This document shows positions 8,348 to 14,928 of a stretch of 42,456 bases of DNA, one piece after another. A program made the position numbers and the translations under genes. Each line of letters opens with the position of its first letter. The stretch's first letter is position 1. The notes under the pieces were generated by a model, which searched no databases, had not been told where the DNA came from, and was given only the letters and a program-made list of their open reading frames with translations. The DNA is from Acidobacteriota bacterium (lineage in GTDB: Bacteria > Acidobacteriota > Terriglobia > UBA7540): positions 1 to 42,456 of the forward strand of contig JAKAWG010000042.1 in assembly GCA_021817045.1 (NCBI GenBank), read 5' to 3'.

Positions 8348-8636
8348 TTTTCAGCCTCTTAACCTCGATAGGCGCGAATTTCAGCGGGTCATATTCGGTT
8401 CGCGCTTTGGCGGAGTTGAGGACAAAACGGGGAATTTGCGGGTCCGTTTTCGTCGCCCACCGCGCAAGGATGTAGAGGGCGAAAAACATGAGAATGCCGC
8501 CAAAGAAGGTTTTGAGAAGGTTGAACACCCCGGCCCCCATCATGGCGGCAAAGAAGAAGAGCTTTCGTTCCGCGCCCAAGATCGTCAGCGGCCGATTTAG
8601 CGTCCGAAAGACCGGGTTGATTCGTTGTTGAGCCAT
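8334..8636 (-). CDS. virB3: VirB3/TrbD-like T4SS protein
   Basis: A 100-residue protein with a hydrophobic hairpin at about residues 26-60 ('LFFFAAMMGAGVFNLLKTFF', 'LMFFALYILARW') and a short polar tail, as in VirB3/TrbD. The N-terminal 'NPVFRTLNRPLTILGAERKL' pattern is typical of the family. VirB3 sits in the inner membrane with VirB4, and the two genes overlap here. Confidence 0.85.
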   Translation of the reverse strand: MAQQRINPVFRTLNRPLTILGAERKLFFFAAMMGAGVFNLLKTFFGGILMFFALYILARWATKTDPQIPRFVLNSAKARTEYDPLKFAPIEVKRLKNVQA

Positions 8637-8637
8637 G

Positions 8638-8961
8638 TTAGGAAGCCGGGAAGAGCCAAGCCATGAAGTTGACAGCGCCGATAGCCATGCCGACGCCGAA
8701 GACGATGCCGGCTAGAGTTCGTTTGCCGCTGCCTTCGCCGAACGCGAAAACGAGGCCGCCGACCACAATGGCAACAAGCGATAGTCCGGTGGCAATTGGG
8801 CCAGTGAAGGAAGTCTGCAAGACTTGAACTGCGTTCTCCCACGGCGAAAGGCCGGTTTGTTGAGCGAGAGCGTCTTGGGCAATGGCCAGGCAAGCTGCAA
8901 TCGGCAGCACGCCTTTACTCCATGGCCATTTCCTTCGATATTTTGTCGGTTTCGTTTCCAT
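8638..8961 (-). CDS. virB2: VirB2/TrbC-like pilin, first gene of the transfer operon
   Basis: The start at ATG 8961 is chosen because GGAAGGAGAG lies just upstream; an open frame continues further into the promoter region. The 107-residue product has an Arg/Lys-rich N-terminus, a signal-like segment (about 18-34), then two hydrophobic helices ('GPIATGLSLVAIVVGGLVFA' and 'TLAGIVFGVGMAIGAVNFMA') around a short charged loop (EGSGKR), the standard TrbC/VirB2 pilin layout. It is the first gene of the leftward T4SS operon. Confidence 0.88.
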   Translation of the reverse strand: METKPTKYRRKWPWSKGVLPIAACLAIAQDALAQQTGLSPWENAVQVLQTSFTGPIATGLSLVAIVVGGLVFAFGEGSGKRTLAGIVFGVGMAIGAVNFMAWLFPAS

Positions 8962-9000
8962 CGTTTGACTCTCCTTCCCCGCGAAGTCTGCGGGAGATTT

Positions 9001-9060
9001 AATTGGGGGCGGGGGTCGTAGTGGGACCGACCGCTTAAGTGTCTTCAGTTGCCCCCAATT
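9001..9060. promoter_or_regulatory. Leader inverted repeat of the transfer operon
   Basis: A perfect 10-bp inverted repeat, AATTGGGGGC (9001-9010) and GCCCCCAATT (9051-9060), spans a 40-nt interior. It lies between the putative promoter at 9060-9090 and virB2, so it would be in the 5' untranslated leader. It could be an RNA stem controlling the operon or a protein operator. Confidence 0.5.
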
Positions 9061-9090
9061 ACAAGAAGGCGAAAAATGACCAAAATGTTG
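9060..9090 (-). promoter_or_regulatory. Putative ECF-type promoter A (transfer operon)
   Basis: Read on the minus strand: CAAC, 16 nt, then GCCTTCTTGTA. The same CAAC-N16-GCCTTCTTGTA pattern occurs at 9181-9211 facing the sigma gene and at 42053-42083 upstream of the second mobC-like gene. The AAC element and the spacing resemble ECF promoters. It would start transcription about 90 nt upstream of virB2. Confidence 0.5.
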
Positions 9091-9180
9091 ACGACCGGTT
9101 TTCAATGATTCATGGGAGGATGGTATTTGCGTGATTTGTTGGCACTTACGCGACGCGCGAAATAAATTTGAAAGTGAGTT

Positions 9181-9211
9181 CAACATTTTTCCGATTTTCA
9201 GCCTTCTTGTA
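9181..9211 (+). promoter_or_regulatory. Putative ECF-type promoter B (sigma gene)
   Basis: CAAC (9181-9184), 16 nt, then GCCTTCTTGTA (9201-9211), followed by an AT-rich start region. It faces the sigma gene 80 nt downstream and is divergent from promoter A, consistent with autoregulation. The rest of 8962-9290 holds no gene that I can support. Confidence 0.5.
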
Positions 9212-9290
9212 TATAGAGGGTGCATTTTTGGTATGGCGGGCTTTGTCGCCCGTTGATGGGTGAGGGGAGAGGACTGACTCGAGGCCTTGA

Positions 9291-9890
9291 ATGAAAGGCG
9301 ATAGAGAGGACGACCCAACTCTGTTTATCCAGGCAGTGGACGAGCTTGGGAGGCCCGTGAGCGAAGAATTGCTCGGTGCCGCCCGGCGAAACTGGAAGCG
9401 CATCGCAGCTTACGCGCAGAAACAGGGCCAGGATGAAGCTGTCGCTGCCGAGGCGTTGGAAGCGACGGTACATTCGCTTTCATCGGTCAATGCACGGCAT
9501 CCGCGTTTTAATGACAAAATCAAGAATTTGGAGCAGTACGTATTTGTTGTAGCGGTTCATCGGCTCAGCCGGTTGACTTCAAAGGAAGCCTCTGTCGAAT
9601 ACGTAGGATCGTTGGATGATGTGGATTCGCTTCGGGGCCCCGTTGATTGGGTGTCGCAGCTTGAGGATGCAATCGCTCTTAAAGAAGCGGTTGGGTATTT
9701 GGACAAAACCACACGGCAATTGTTCATGCTGCGACGGTCCGGCTATTCCTGGGAAGAAATTGGCATAATCTTTGACGCTTCGTCGTTGAATGTGCGGTCG
9801 CTGTTCTCGCATGGCTTGGCGAGAGCACGCAGACGCATCTTGGATATAGAGGGCAAGAGCCCCACTCCCGAAAAAGGGAGGGCAAAATAA
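9291..9890 (+). CDS. ECF-like RNA polymerase sigma factor
   Basis: A 199-residue protein. The C-terminal region ('AVGYLDKTTRQLFMLRRSGY' then 'SWEEIGIIFDASSLNVRSLF') is a region-4 helix-turn-helix for the -35 element; the N-terminal half is a divergent region 2. Such factors direct polymerase to a small regulon. The stop overlaps the start of the anti-sigma gene. The conserved divergent promoters upstream suggest that it controls itself and the transfer operon; this is inference from sequence. Confidence 0.75.
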   Translation: MKGDREDDPTLFIQAVDELGRPVSEELLGAARRNWKRIAAYAQKQGQDEAVAAEALEATVHSLSSVNARHPRFNDKIKNLEQYVFVVAVHRLSRLTSKEASVEYVGSLDDVDSLRGPVDWVSQLEDAIALKEAVGYLDKTTRQLFMLRRSGYSWEEIGIIFDASSLNVRSLFSHGLARARRRILDIEGKSPTPEKGRAK

Positions 9891-10597
9891 TGGCTCATCC
9901 GCGGCCCGAGGATTTGCTTTCAAAGCGGGATGAAAAGCGGCTTATCAAGGCGGGCCAGCGCGTTTTGCTGGAGGGCGGATATCCGAATCCAGAGCGGGTC
10001 GGGTGTCCTGGAGATAATGTTCTAAAAGCCATCGCGCTTCGGGATATGCCCCTCAAAGACTCGCTCGATTACATTGACCACATGGGGTATTGCTCGCCCT
10101 GCTTCGTCGAGTACACGGCGTTCCGAAGGCAGGCGCATCGGCGTAAGGTGTTTGAATATTCCTTTGCGAGTGCGGCTCTGGTCTTGCTTATCGTGGCCGG
10201 AGTGTGGCTGTGGAAGGCGCACCGATTTCCCGGATTCGGTAGAAAGCCAAGCGTTGTGGCGGTCATTCGGGTCCATCGTGACTTGAAAAACTGGACGGTT
10301 TTTCGAGGCGAGCAACCGCCAGGACCACACAGCGGCCCGGTTCCGCTTCCACGTGGACATCTCGAATTTACTATCTCCCTGTCGTCGCGGTGGAAGCCCG
10401 GAAATTATCAAGTCGCCATCGCAACCGAGACAGGGAAAGTCCTTGTAGAAGCTAAAGGCTCGGCGGTGACTCAAAAGGATGGGTCCACACTCTTGACGGT
10501 CGTGCTCGATGATTCGAGGCTTAAGCCGGGTTCGTACGTGCTGGAAATTGAGGAAATTGGGGGCAGGTCACGTTCTTTCCCCGCGGAAATCAAATAG
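9890..10597 (+). CDS. Membrane anti-sigma factor (zinc-binding motif, one membrane span)
   Basis: A 235-residue protein translated from an ATG overlapping the sigma TAA. The N-terminal domain has H64-x3-C68-x2-C71 ('DHMGYCSPCFVEY'), the pattern of zinc-binding anti-sigma domains. One membrane span follows at about residues 91-109, then a roughly 125-residue outer domain with beta-rich segments ('PLPRGHLEFTISLSSRWKPG', 'LKPGSYVLEIEEIGG'). It probably holds the sigma factor at the membrane until an external signal is sensed. No site-2 protease is nearby. Confidence 0.7.
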   Translation: MAHPRPEDLLSKRDEKRLIKAGQRVLLEGGYPNPERVGCPGDNVLKAIALRDMPLKDSLDYIDHMGYCSPCFVEYTAFRRQAHRRKVFEYSFASAALVLLIVAGVWLWKAHRFPGFGRKPSVVAVIRVHRDLKNWTVFRGEQPPGPHSGPVPLPRGHLEFTISLSSRWKPGNYQVAIATETGKVLVEAKGSAVTQKDGSTLLTVVLDDSRLKPGSYVLEIEEIGGRSRSFPAEIK

Positions 10598-10647
10598 CCA
10601 CGATGAGCAAGGATCGAGTTAGGGGCCCATCGTGCGCGAAAGCGAAA

Positions 10648-10681
10648 GGGCGTGACGGTCAAGAAAGTCCTGACCGCGCCC
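10648..10681. terminator. Hairpin between convergent genes
   Basis: CGGTCA (10656-10661) pairs with TGACCG (10671-10676), and outer GGGCG (10648-10652) pairs with CGCCC (10677-10681) with a 3-nt bulge. It sits between the ends of the anti-sigma gene and the convergent E1-like gene. No T-run follows on either strand, so it may act as an RNA-end stabiliser or a weak bidirectional terminator. Confidence 0.45.
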
Positions 10682-10711
10682 TGCTCAGGACCGGACCGAG
10701 CGCGGGGGTGG

Positions 10712-12004
10712 TTACGATACGGCGCGAGACGCGGCGCAGCCGACTGGGCACTTGGCGTGAGGCGCAATTGGTAGCCACATGCCCGCGTGGGGGAGGTCTA
10801 ATCTGAGAGGGGTTAACCACAGATGGTGTTTGGAATCGGGCAACGGCCGTCCCAATACCTGGCGGATGAGGCGGACCACCATTACCAACCCAGCCCAGAA
10901 GGATACGAATGACACAGTGGGAATAAGGTCCATATTCGTAGGGTCGTCAAGAGGATGCAGGCACCCGCAACAAGGCTTTCCGGGCGTGTGCTCAGAAGAG
11001 GAAACATTGAAGTGGCTCGTCCCGCTCACTCCTAACCAGCCGTGGGCACTGCGTTGAGCCGCCCATCTGCTCGGGATGTCGTCAACACCAAGAAGCACTT
11101 TGCGAGCCAACGGTGGGGTCTCAGAAAAGGGGACGGCGAACCGGTGAGGGATAGGTCGTAGCGATAATTGGGACCGACAACGACGAGCTACGATATCAAC
11201 TTTAAGGCCTGTATCAGAAGCGTTGGTAAGCATATTTCTGTTCAGATTTGATGGTCCTGTCTCGTCATCATCGAAGACGCGGCCCCACATCCGAACTCGG
11301 GGCATTCGCATAAGGACGTAGAGAGCCGCCTGGCAAATGGCGCCAGCACTGATGACGTCGACTTCCCCAAGTCGAAGGTCGCTCGACGGAATTGTGACAG
11401 GGTCGAATTTCCATGAACAGGTTGCCGACGGTTCGAAAAAGACTTGGTCCGTCCGCTGCCGGAAGGGGAGGCGGCGCATGACCAGCTTAAACGCCTCACT
11501 CGCGGCTAATGCCGCACTCACCATGGAGCCAATCGGCCACTCGGCAATCCAAGGTTGAGGGATCGTCATCCCATCTGCTGCAATGCAACCGTACCATTCG
11601 TGTCCGGTCATGCGCCAGGAACGAGAGCCGCTGTTGGTGACAGTGTCTCCAAGCACAAAGGTAAGGTCTGCACGGATGCCAGAATCCTCCTGCACGGTAG
11701 CTCCAACAATGTGCGTCTCACTGGACTCAATCAAAGCAGACTGGAGGGCGGGACCCGAAAGAAGAGGATCTGGGACGAGCAGTCGCACTTCCGGGATGTG
11801 AAGCCAAACACGGACGCCCATCCTGGCAAGGAGTGAAACTAATGTGATAAGGGCAGTTTGTCCGCTGTTCGAAGAGAGATTTCGTAAGTCAGAGACACAG
11901 AGGACACGTAGCGACTGAAAGGCGCCACAAATCTCGTCATCGCTGGCAACAATATAGTCGCGGCATAACAGAATCATGCGGTTCAATTGTTGGGTGGCGG
12001 TCAT
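10712..12004 (-). CDS. E1-like (ThiF-family) activating enzyme
   Basis: E1/ThiF enzymes adenylate the C-terminus of a ubiquitin-like protein. The start at ATG 12004 overlaps the stop of the Ubl-JAB gene (ATGA); the open frame extends further upstream. The 430-residue product has a first Rossmann-like half ('SLRVLCVSDL' near 31-40, 'PIGSMVSAALAASEAFK' near 157-173) and a second, probably active half with 'DDDETGPSNLNRNM' at 245-258, the E1 ATP-binding motif. The glycine loop is altered ('VISAGAIC'). Possible zinc ligands are C345-x2-C348 and C419/C423. The tandem halves recall eukaryotic E1 but are an inference. No E2-like gene is visible nearby. Confidence 0.8.
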   Translation of the reverse strand: MTATQQLNRMILLCRDYIVASDDEICGAFQSLRVLCVSDLRNLSSNSGQTALITLVSLLARMGVRVWLHIPEVRLLVPDPLLSGPALQSALIESSETHIVGATVQEDSGIRADLTFVLGDTVTNSGSRSWRMTGHEWYGCIAADGMTIPQPWIAEWPIGSMVSAALAASEAFKLVMRRLPFRQRTDQVFFEPSATCSWKFDPVTIPSSDLRLGEVDVISAGAICQAALYVLMRMPRVRMWGRVFDDDETGPSNLNRNMLTNASDTGLKVDIVARRCRSQLSLRPIPHRFAVPFSETPPLARKVLLGVDDIPSRWAAQRSAHGWLGVSGTSHFNVSSSEHTPGKPCCGCLHPLDDPTNMDLIPTVSFVSFWAGLVMVVRLIRQVLGRPLPDSKHHLWLTPLRLDLPHAGMWLPIAPHAKCPVGCAASRAVS

Positions 12005-12705
12005 GTAAGGGTGACCGCCTCTGCAGGTGACGGTACGCGGTACCACCGACCATCGGGGAGCATCCGGCCAATCCAAGCTCGTTCCAAAGAGGATTGCTTG
12101 GCTGCGAAATTGGGGACAACAATTGAAATGAAGCCCGGTTGGGAAACTATGGGCCATCGGTCGTCTGTGCCCGAGTGGAACGCGCGGCCGGGATGCGTAT
12201 GTACCTGGGCCTTGATACTTCGACATGACGACGCAAGCCGTCTCCAGAAATCCGTCAGCCAGCCGTCGGCTACCTCGTAACCATAGCGAGATCGAGTGTG
12301 GTCCGGGTGCTCATAATCATTGACGAGGTCATCCCCCGCAGGACCTGTCCAGTAAACTACACATTCAGACTCGCAATTCCCGCACTTGAAGAGCATCGCG
12401 AGTGTTTTCCCGACAACATCCTTCGTCAAACGAAGACGAGCGGCACCGCCCTTAACACTGTTCGGGCGAAGGAGAAGCAATTCACCAGGCGTGAGCCCCG
12501 CCTGCTCTACCGACTTGTTTTCAGGCACGGCGTTCCCGTTTGGGTCAAAGAGAGACAGCAAATGCGGATTTTGCGTTATGCCAAACAATTTGATCGCCCT
12601 CTGAAGGACAGCCGTGACTTGCTCTTCGGGCTGCACGTCGAGGAGCGTTGTAACCCCGTTGTAGGCGATCTCAACAGCGAATTTCTTCTCGGTTGCAACA
12701 TCCAT
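12001..12705 (-). CDS. Ubiquitin-like domain fused to a JAB/JAMM peptidase
   Basis: The start at ATG 12705 is set by GGAGGGG upstream. Residues 5-80 have a beta-grasp pattern: two strands around a turn, a helix ('QVTAVLQRAIKLFGI'), and a final strand 'GELLLLRP', as in ubiquitin-like proteins. A diglycine (86-87, 'SVKGGAAR') follows the strand. Residues 90-234 form a JAB domain with E114 and H169-x-H171-P-x5-S178-x2-D181, the zinc-peptidase signature. JAB enzymes cut after ubiquitin-like GG tails, so the peptidase may free its own Ubl. It overlaps the E1-like gene by 4 nt, which couples the two. Confidence 0.8.
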   Translation of the reverse strand: MDVATEKKFAVEIAYNGVTTLLDVQPEEQVTAVLQRAIKLFGITQNPHLLSLFDPNGNAVPENKSVEQAGLTPGELLLLRPNSVKGGAARLRLTKDVVGKTLAMLFKCGNCESECVVYWTGPAGDDLVNDYEHPDHTRSRYGYEVADGWLTDFWRRLASSCRSIKAQVHTHPGRAFHSGTDDRWPIVSQPGFISIVVPNFAAKQSSLERAWIGRMLPDGRWYRVPSPAEAVTLT

Positions 12706-12836
12706 ATGGCGCCCCTCCTTTAAGGGTGTGGACCAAGCCTTCCACAATTTGACCCAAAATGCAAGCCATTAGTTTGCAGAACGTTTGCATAATAAACATT
12801 TGCAAAATATCCTTGACATGAGGTTTAATAGGTGCT
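12706..12836. promoter_or_regulatory. Shared operator between Ubl operon and XRE gene
   Basis: Three copies of TTTGCA (in GTTTGCAG, GTTTGCATAAT and ATTTGCAAAAT) lie within about 40 bases near 12773-12807, likely XRE repressor sites. For the plus-strand gene, TTGCAT (12785-12790), 17 nt, TATCCT (12808-12813) is a good sigma-70 promoter overlapping these sites. The divergent Ubl operon would start from the same region. Confidence 0.55.
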
Positions 12837-13157
12837 GTGATAAATAAGGACTTGGTTTATCGGGAGTTCGGAATCGCGCTTGCGGCAGAACGCCGCCGCA
12901 GACATTTGACCCAAGCCCAACTCGGCGCGAAGGTCGGTTTGTCGCGAACTTCAGTGACGAATATCGAATGTGGGCGTCAGCCCATTCAAGTGCACCAGTT
13001 GTACCAATTTGCTTCAATCCTTCAGGTAGATGCATCTAAATTATTGCCCAAAGAACAGGCTCTAGTAGAGGTTTCTTCCGCGGCAGACGCCGAAAGCAAG
13101 AAGGCAAGTTACATCGCCGAGGTCAAGAAGGCGGTGGCCAAGGGCGAAAAGCGATAG
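12837..13157 (+). CDS. XRE-family helix-turn-helix repressor (CapH-like)
   Basis: A 106-residue protein from a GTG start. The helix-turn-helix is at about residues 18-60 ('LTQAQLGAKVGLSRTSVTNI'). It is followed 13 nt later by an ImmA-type peptidase gene and is divergent from the Ubl operon. In known repressor/peptidase pairs (ImmR-ImmA of ICEs, CapH-CapP of defence operons) the peptidase cuts the repressor after DNA damage. The Lys-rich C-terminal tail could be the cleavage region. Which operon it controls is an inference from position. Confidence 0.75.
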   Translation: MINKDLVYREFGIALAAERRRRHLTQAQLGAKVGLSRTSVTNIECGRQPIQVHQLYQFASILQVDASKLLPKEQALVEVSSAADAESKKASYIAEVKKAVAKGEKR

Positions 13158-13170
13158 CTGGAGGACATCT

Positions 13171-13683
13171 ATGGCCGACACAATTCAGGAAACAGTAAAC
13201 GAGCTGTTAACGAAATTTAAGGTCCATCGCCCGCCGGTGCCGGTGGACAAAATAGCGAAGGGCTTAAAGCTTCAGTTATGTTCATTACCGGCGGAGGATG
13301 AAATTTCAGGAGCCATTATTCGAAAGGGGGACCACGTAATCATTGCGGTCAACCCGGCCCACCACATTAACCGCCGGCGATTCACTATCGCCCACGAACT
13401 AGGACACTATTTTCTACATAAAGGACTGGGGGAGCACGTTGACGAAGACTTTCGCGTTGCTTGGCGTAACGCGGATTCCTCGAAGGCGGTTAACTGGGTC
13501 GAGATTCAAGCTAATAGATTCGCAGCGGAATTGTTAATGCCGACTCGCTTCCTTCAGACCGATCTTGACTCCCTATCGAACATCGACAAGAGAACCGTTG
13601 CGCTTCTCACTGCAAGATATGTTGTCAGTCCAGAAGCTATGAAAATTAGGCTCTCGCAGCTAGGTATCCTCGGTCCATTCTGA
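13171..13683 (+). CDS. ImmA/IrrE-family metallopeptidase (CapP-like)
   Basis: A 170-residue protein with the zinc motif HELGH at 75-79 ('RRFTIAHELGHYFLH') and a third ligand in 'EIQANRFAAELLMP' (E111), the ImmA/IrrE signature. The ATG has GGAGG upstream. Such peptidases inactivate a partner HTH repressor. Together with the XRE gene it forms a two-gene switch beside the Ubl-JAB/E1 operon. The stop lies 7 nt from the end of the convergent S41 gene. Confidence 0.85.
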   Translation: MADTIQETVNELLTKFKVHRPPVPVDKIAKGLKLQLCSLPAEDEISGAIIRKGDHVIIAVNPAHHINRRRFTIAHELGHYFLHKGLGEHVDEDFRVAWRNADSSKAVNWVEIQANRFAAELLMPTRFLQTDLDSLSNIDKRTVALLTARYVVSPEAMKIRLSQLGILGPF

Positions 13684-13690
13684 GCGGTGG

Positions 13691-14926
13691 CTATAAGTTG
13701 GACATCAGATCAGTTGCCAATTCCAACTGACTATCACGCCCTGATCGAAGTGCTTCCCGAGAGAGTTCCATGCCGTGGTCGGGTTCGACCCCTTTCCCTT
13801 CAAGACAGTTTCCATTCCACGTATAAAAGGTCATCACTGGAATGCGCAGAACAAAGCCGTGGCCAACTTTGAAACCTGTCCCGCCCAACACTTGGCCGGC
13901 GGTGCGTGTTCCTACAATCGTGGCGAGTCTGTTTTCGTGCGCGAAGCCGGTGATGGTTTCCGCCGCGCTTGCCGTATGCTCGTTCACTAACAAAACAATC
14001 CTGCCGTGAAATGGCTGAGGTCCGAGGCCTTCCGTAACCATCACGATGGATTTGTCGGCGAACGCATAGCGGAACGCGAGGCCGAAAAGCTCGAGCTTGC
14101 GTGAAGGAATCTTGCCGAAGCGCGGAAGTTTTTCCTTGTCAAAGCCCTTTTCGGCGCGCTTCTTACTCAAACTGTAGCCGACAGGAATTTTGTCGGGCGT
14201 CAGGTAGCCCATCAATCGGAGCCCGCCCGCGCCGCCGCCCGGATTCCCGCGCAAGTCAACGATCAGCCGGTCGCAATCGCGAAGCTCAGAAATCGCGTGG
14301 TCAATCTCACGCGCCACGTCCATTCCGACTTGTCCCGGAAATCCCGCCGCCTTCAGGTACCCGATTCCCGGCTCGGGCTTGGACCATGAAACGAGCCGTG
14401 GCCGATTGATCGGATGCCATTTGGATTTTGGCAGCGGCACCCCAAGGGGCACATGCACTTGCTCGCCGCTGAGCTTCTCGACGGCGATTTGGCAAAAGCC
14501 GCCCATTTTGAACGCCGGCTTTTCAGGTGGGCAGATCGGCTGGCCGTCAATCTCCAAGAGCAGGTCGCCGGGCCGGATTTCGGCAAGCGCGGGCGGGCTG
14601 CCGTCGTGAACGTCCTGGAACATCCACTTGGCGGTGCCGTTGACTTGGCAGGGCTGGAACGTGGCCCCTATCGCGTAATTCGACGCGATCTTTTGCAGGC
14701 TTTGGTGAAAAAATACAATGTGGCTGATTTTAAGTTCGGCAAGCAGGTCGCGGACGGCGCTTTCAAATTCCTCAACCGTCTCGCATTTGAGAATCCTGTC
14801 GCGGTGCGATTCGACGGCCCCAATCCAGTCGGCGCGATTAAACCCCGGCGCGAACAGTCGCTTAGCGGTCAGATCGGCAACCTTGTCGAACACCTCCGTG
14901 CGCTCTTTAAGTCCGATTGGGATCAT
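13691..14926 (-). CDS. S41-family (C-terminal-processing) peptidase
   Basis: A 411-residue protein started at ATG 14926, which lies 2 nt after the CHAT gene stop, so the two are one operon. A PDZ-like segment ('LAEIRPGDLLLEIDGQPI') is followed by the S41 core 'RLIVDLRGNPGGGAGG' and 'LLVNEHTASAAETITGFA' with the probable nucleophile S320, and 'IVGTRTAGQVLGGT'. S41 peptidases cut near protein C-termini. No signal peptide is seen, so it may act in the cytoplasm, possibly on or with the CHAT protein. Confidence 0.85.
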   Translation of the reverse strand: MIPIGLKERTEVFDKVADLTAKRLFAPGFNRADWIGAVESHRDRILKCETVEEFESAVRDLLAELKISHIVFFHQSLQKIASNYAIGATFQPCQVNGTAKWMFQDVHDGSPPALAEIRPGDLLLEIDGQPICPPEKPAFKMGGFCQIAVEKLSGEQVHVPLGVPLPKSKWHPINRPRLVSWSKPEPGIGYLKAAGFPGQVGMDVAREIDHAISELRDCDRLIVDLRGNPGGGAGGLRLMGYLTPDKIPVGYSLSKKRAEKGFDKEKLPRFGKIPSRKLELFGLAFRYAFADKSIVMVTEGLGPQPFHGRIVLLVNEHTASAAETITGFAHENRLATIVGTRTAGQVLGGTGFKVGHGFVLRIPVMTFYTWNGNCLEGKGVEPDHGMELSREALRSGRDSQLELATDLMSNL

Positions 14927-14928
14927 GG

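Noticed and set aside
12298..12723. Plus-strand open frame of 141 codons
   Set aside because: It is antisense to the Ubl-JAB gene, which has clear motifs and an RBS.
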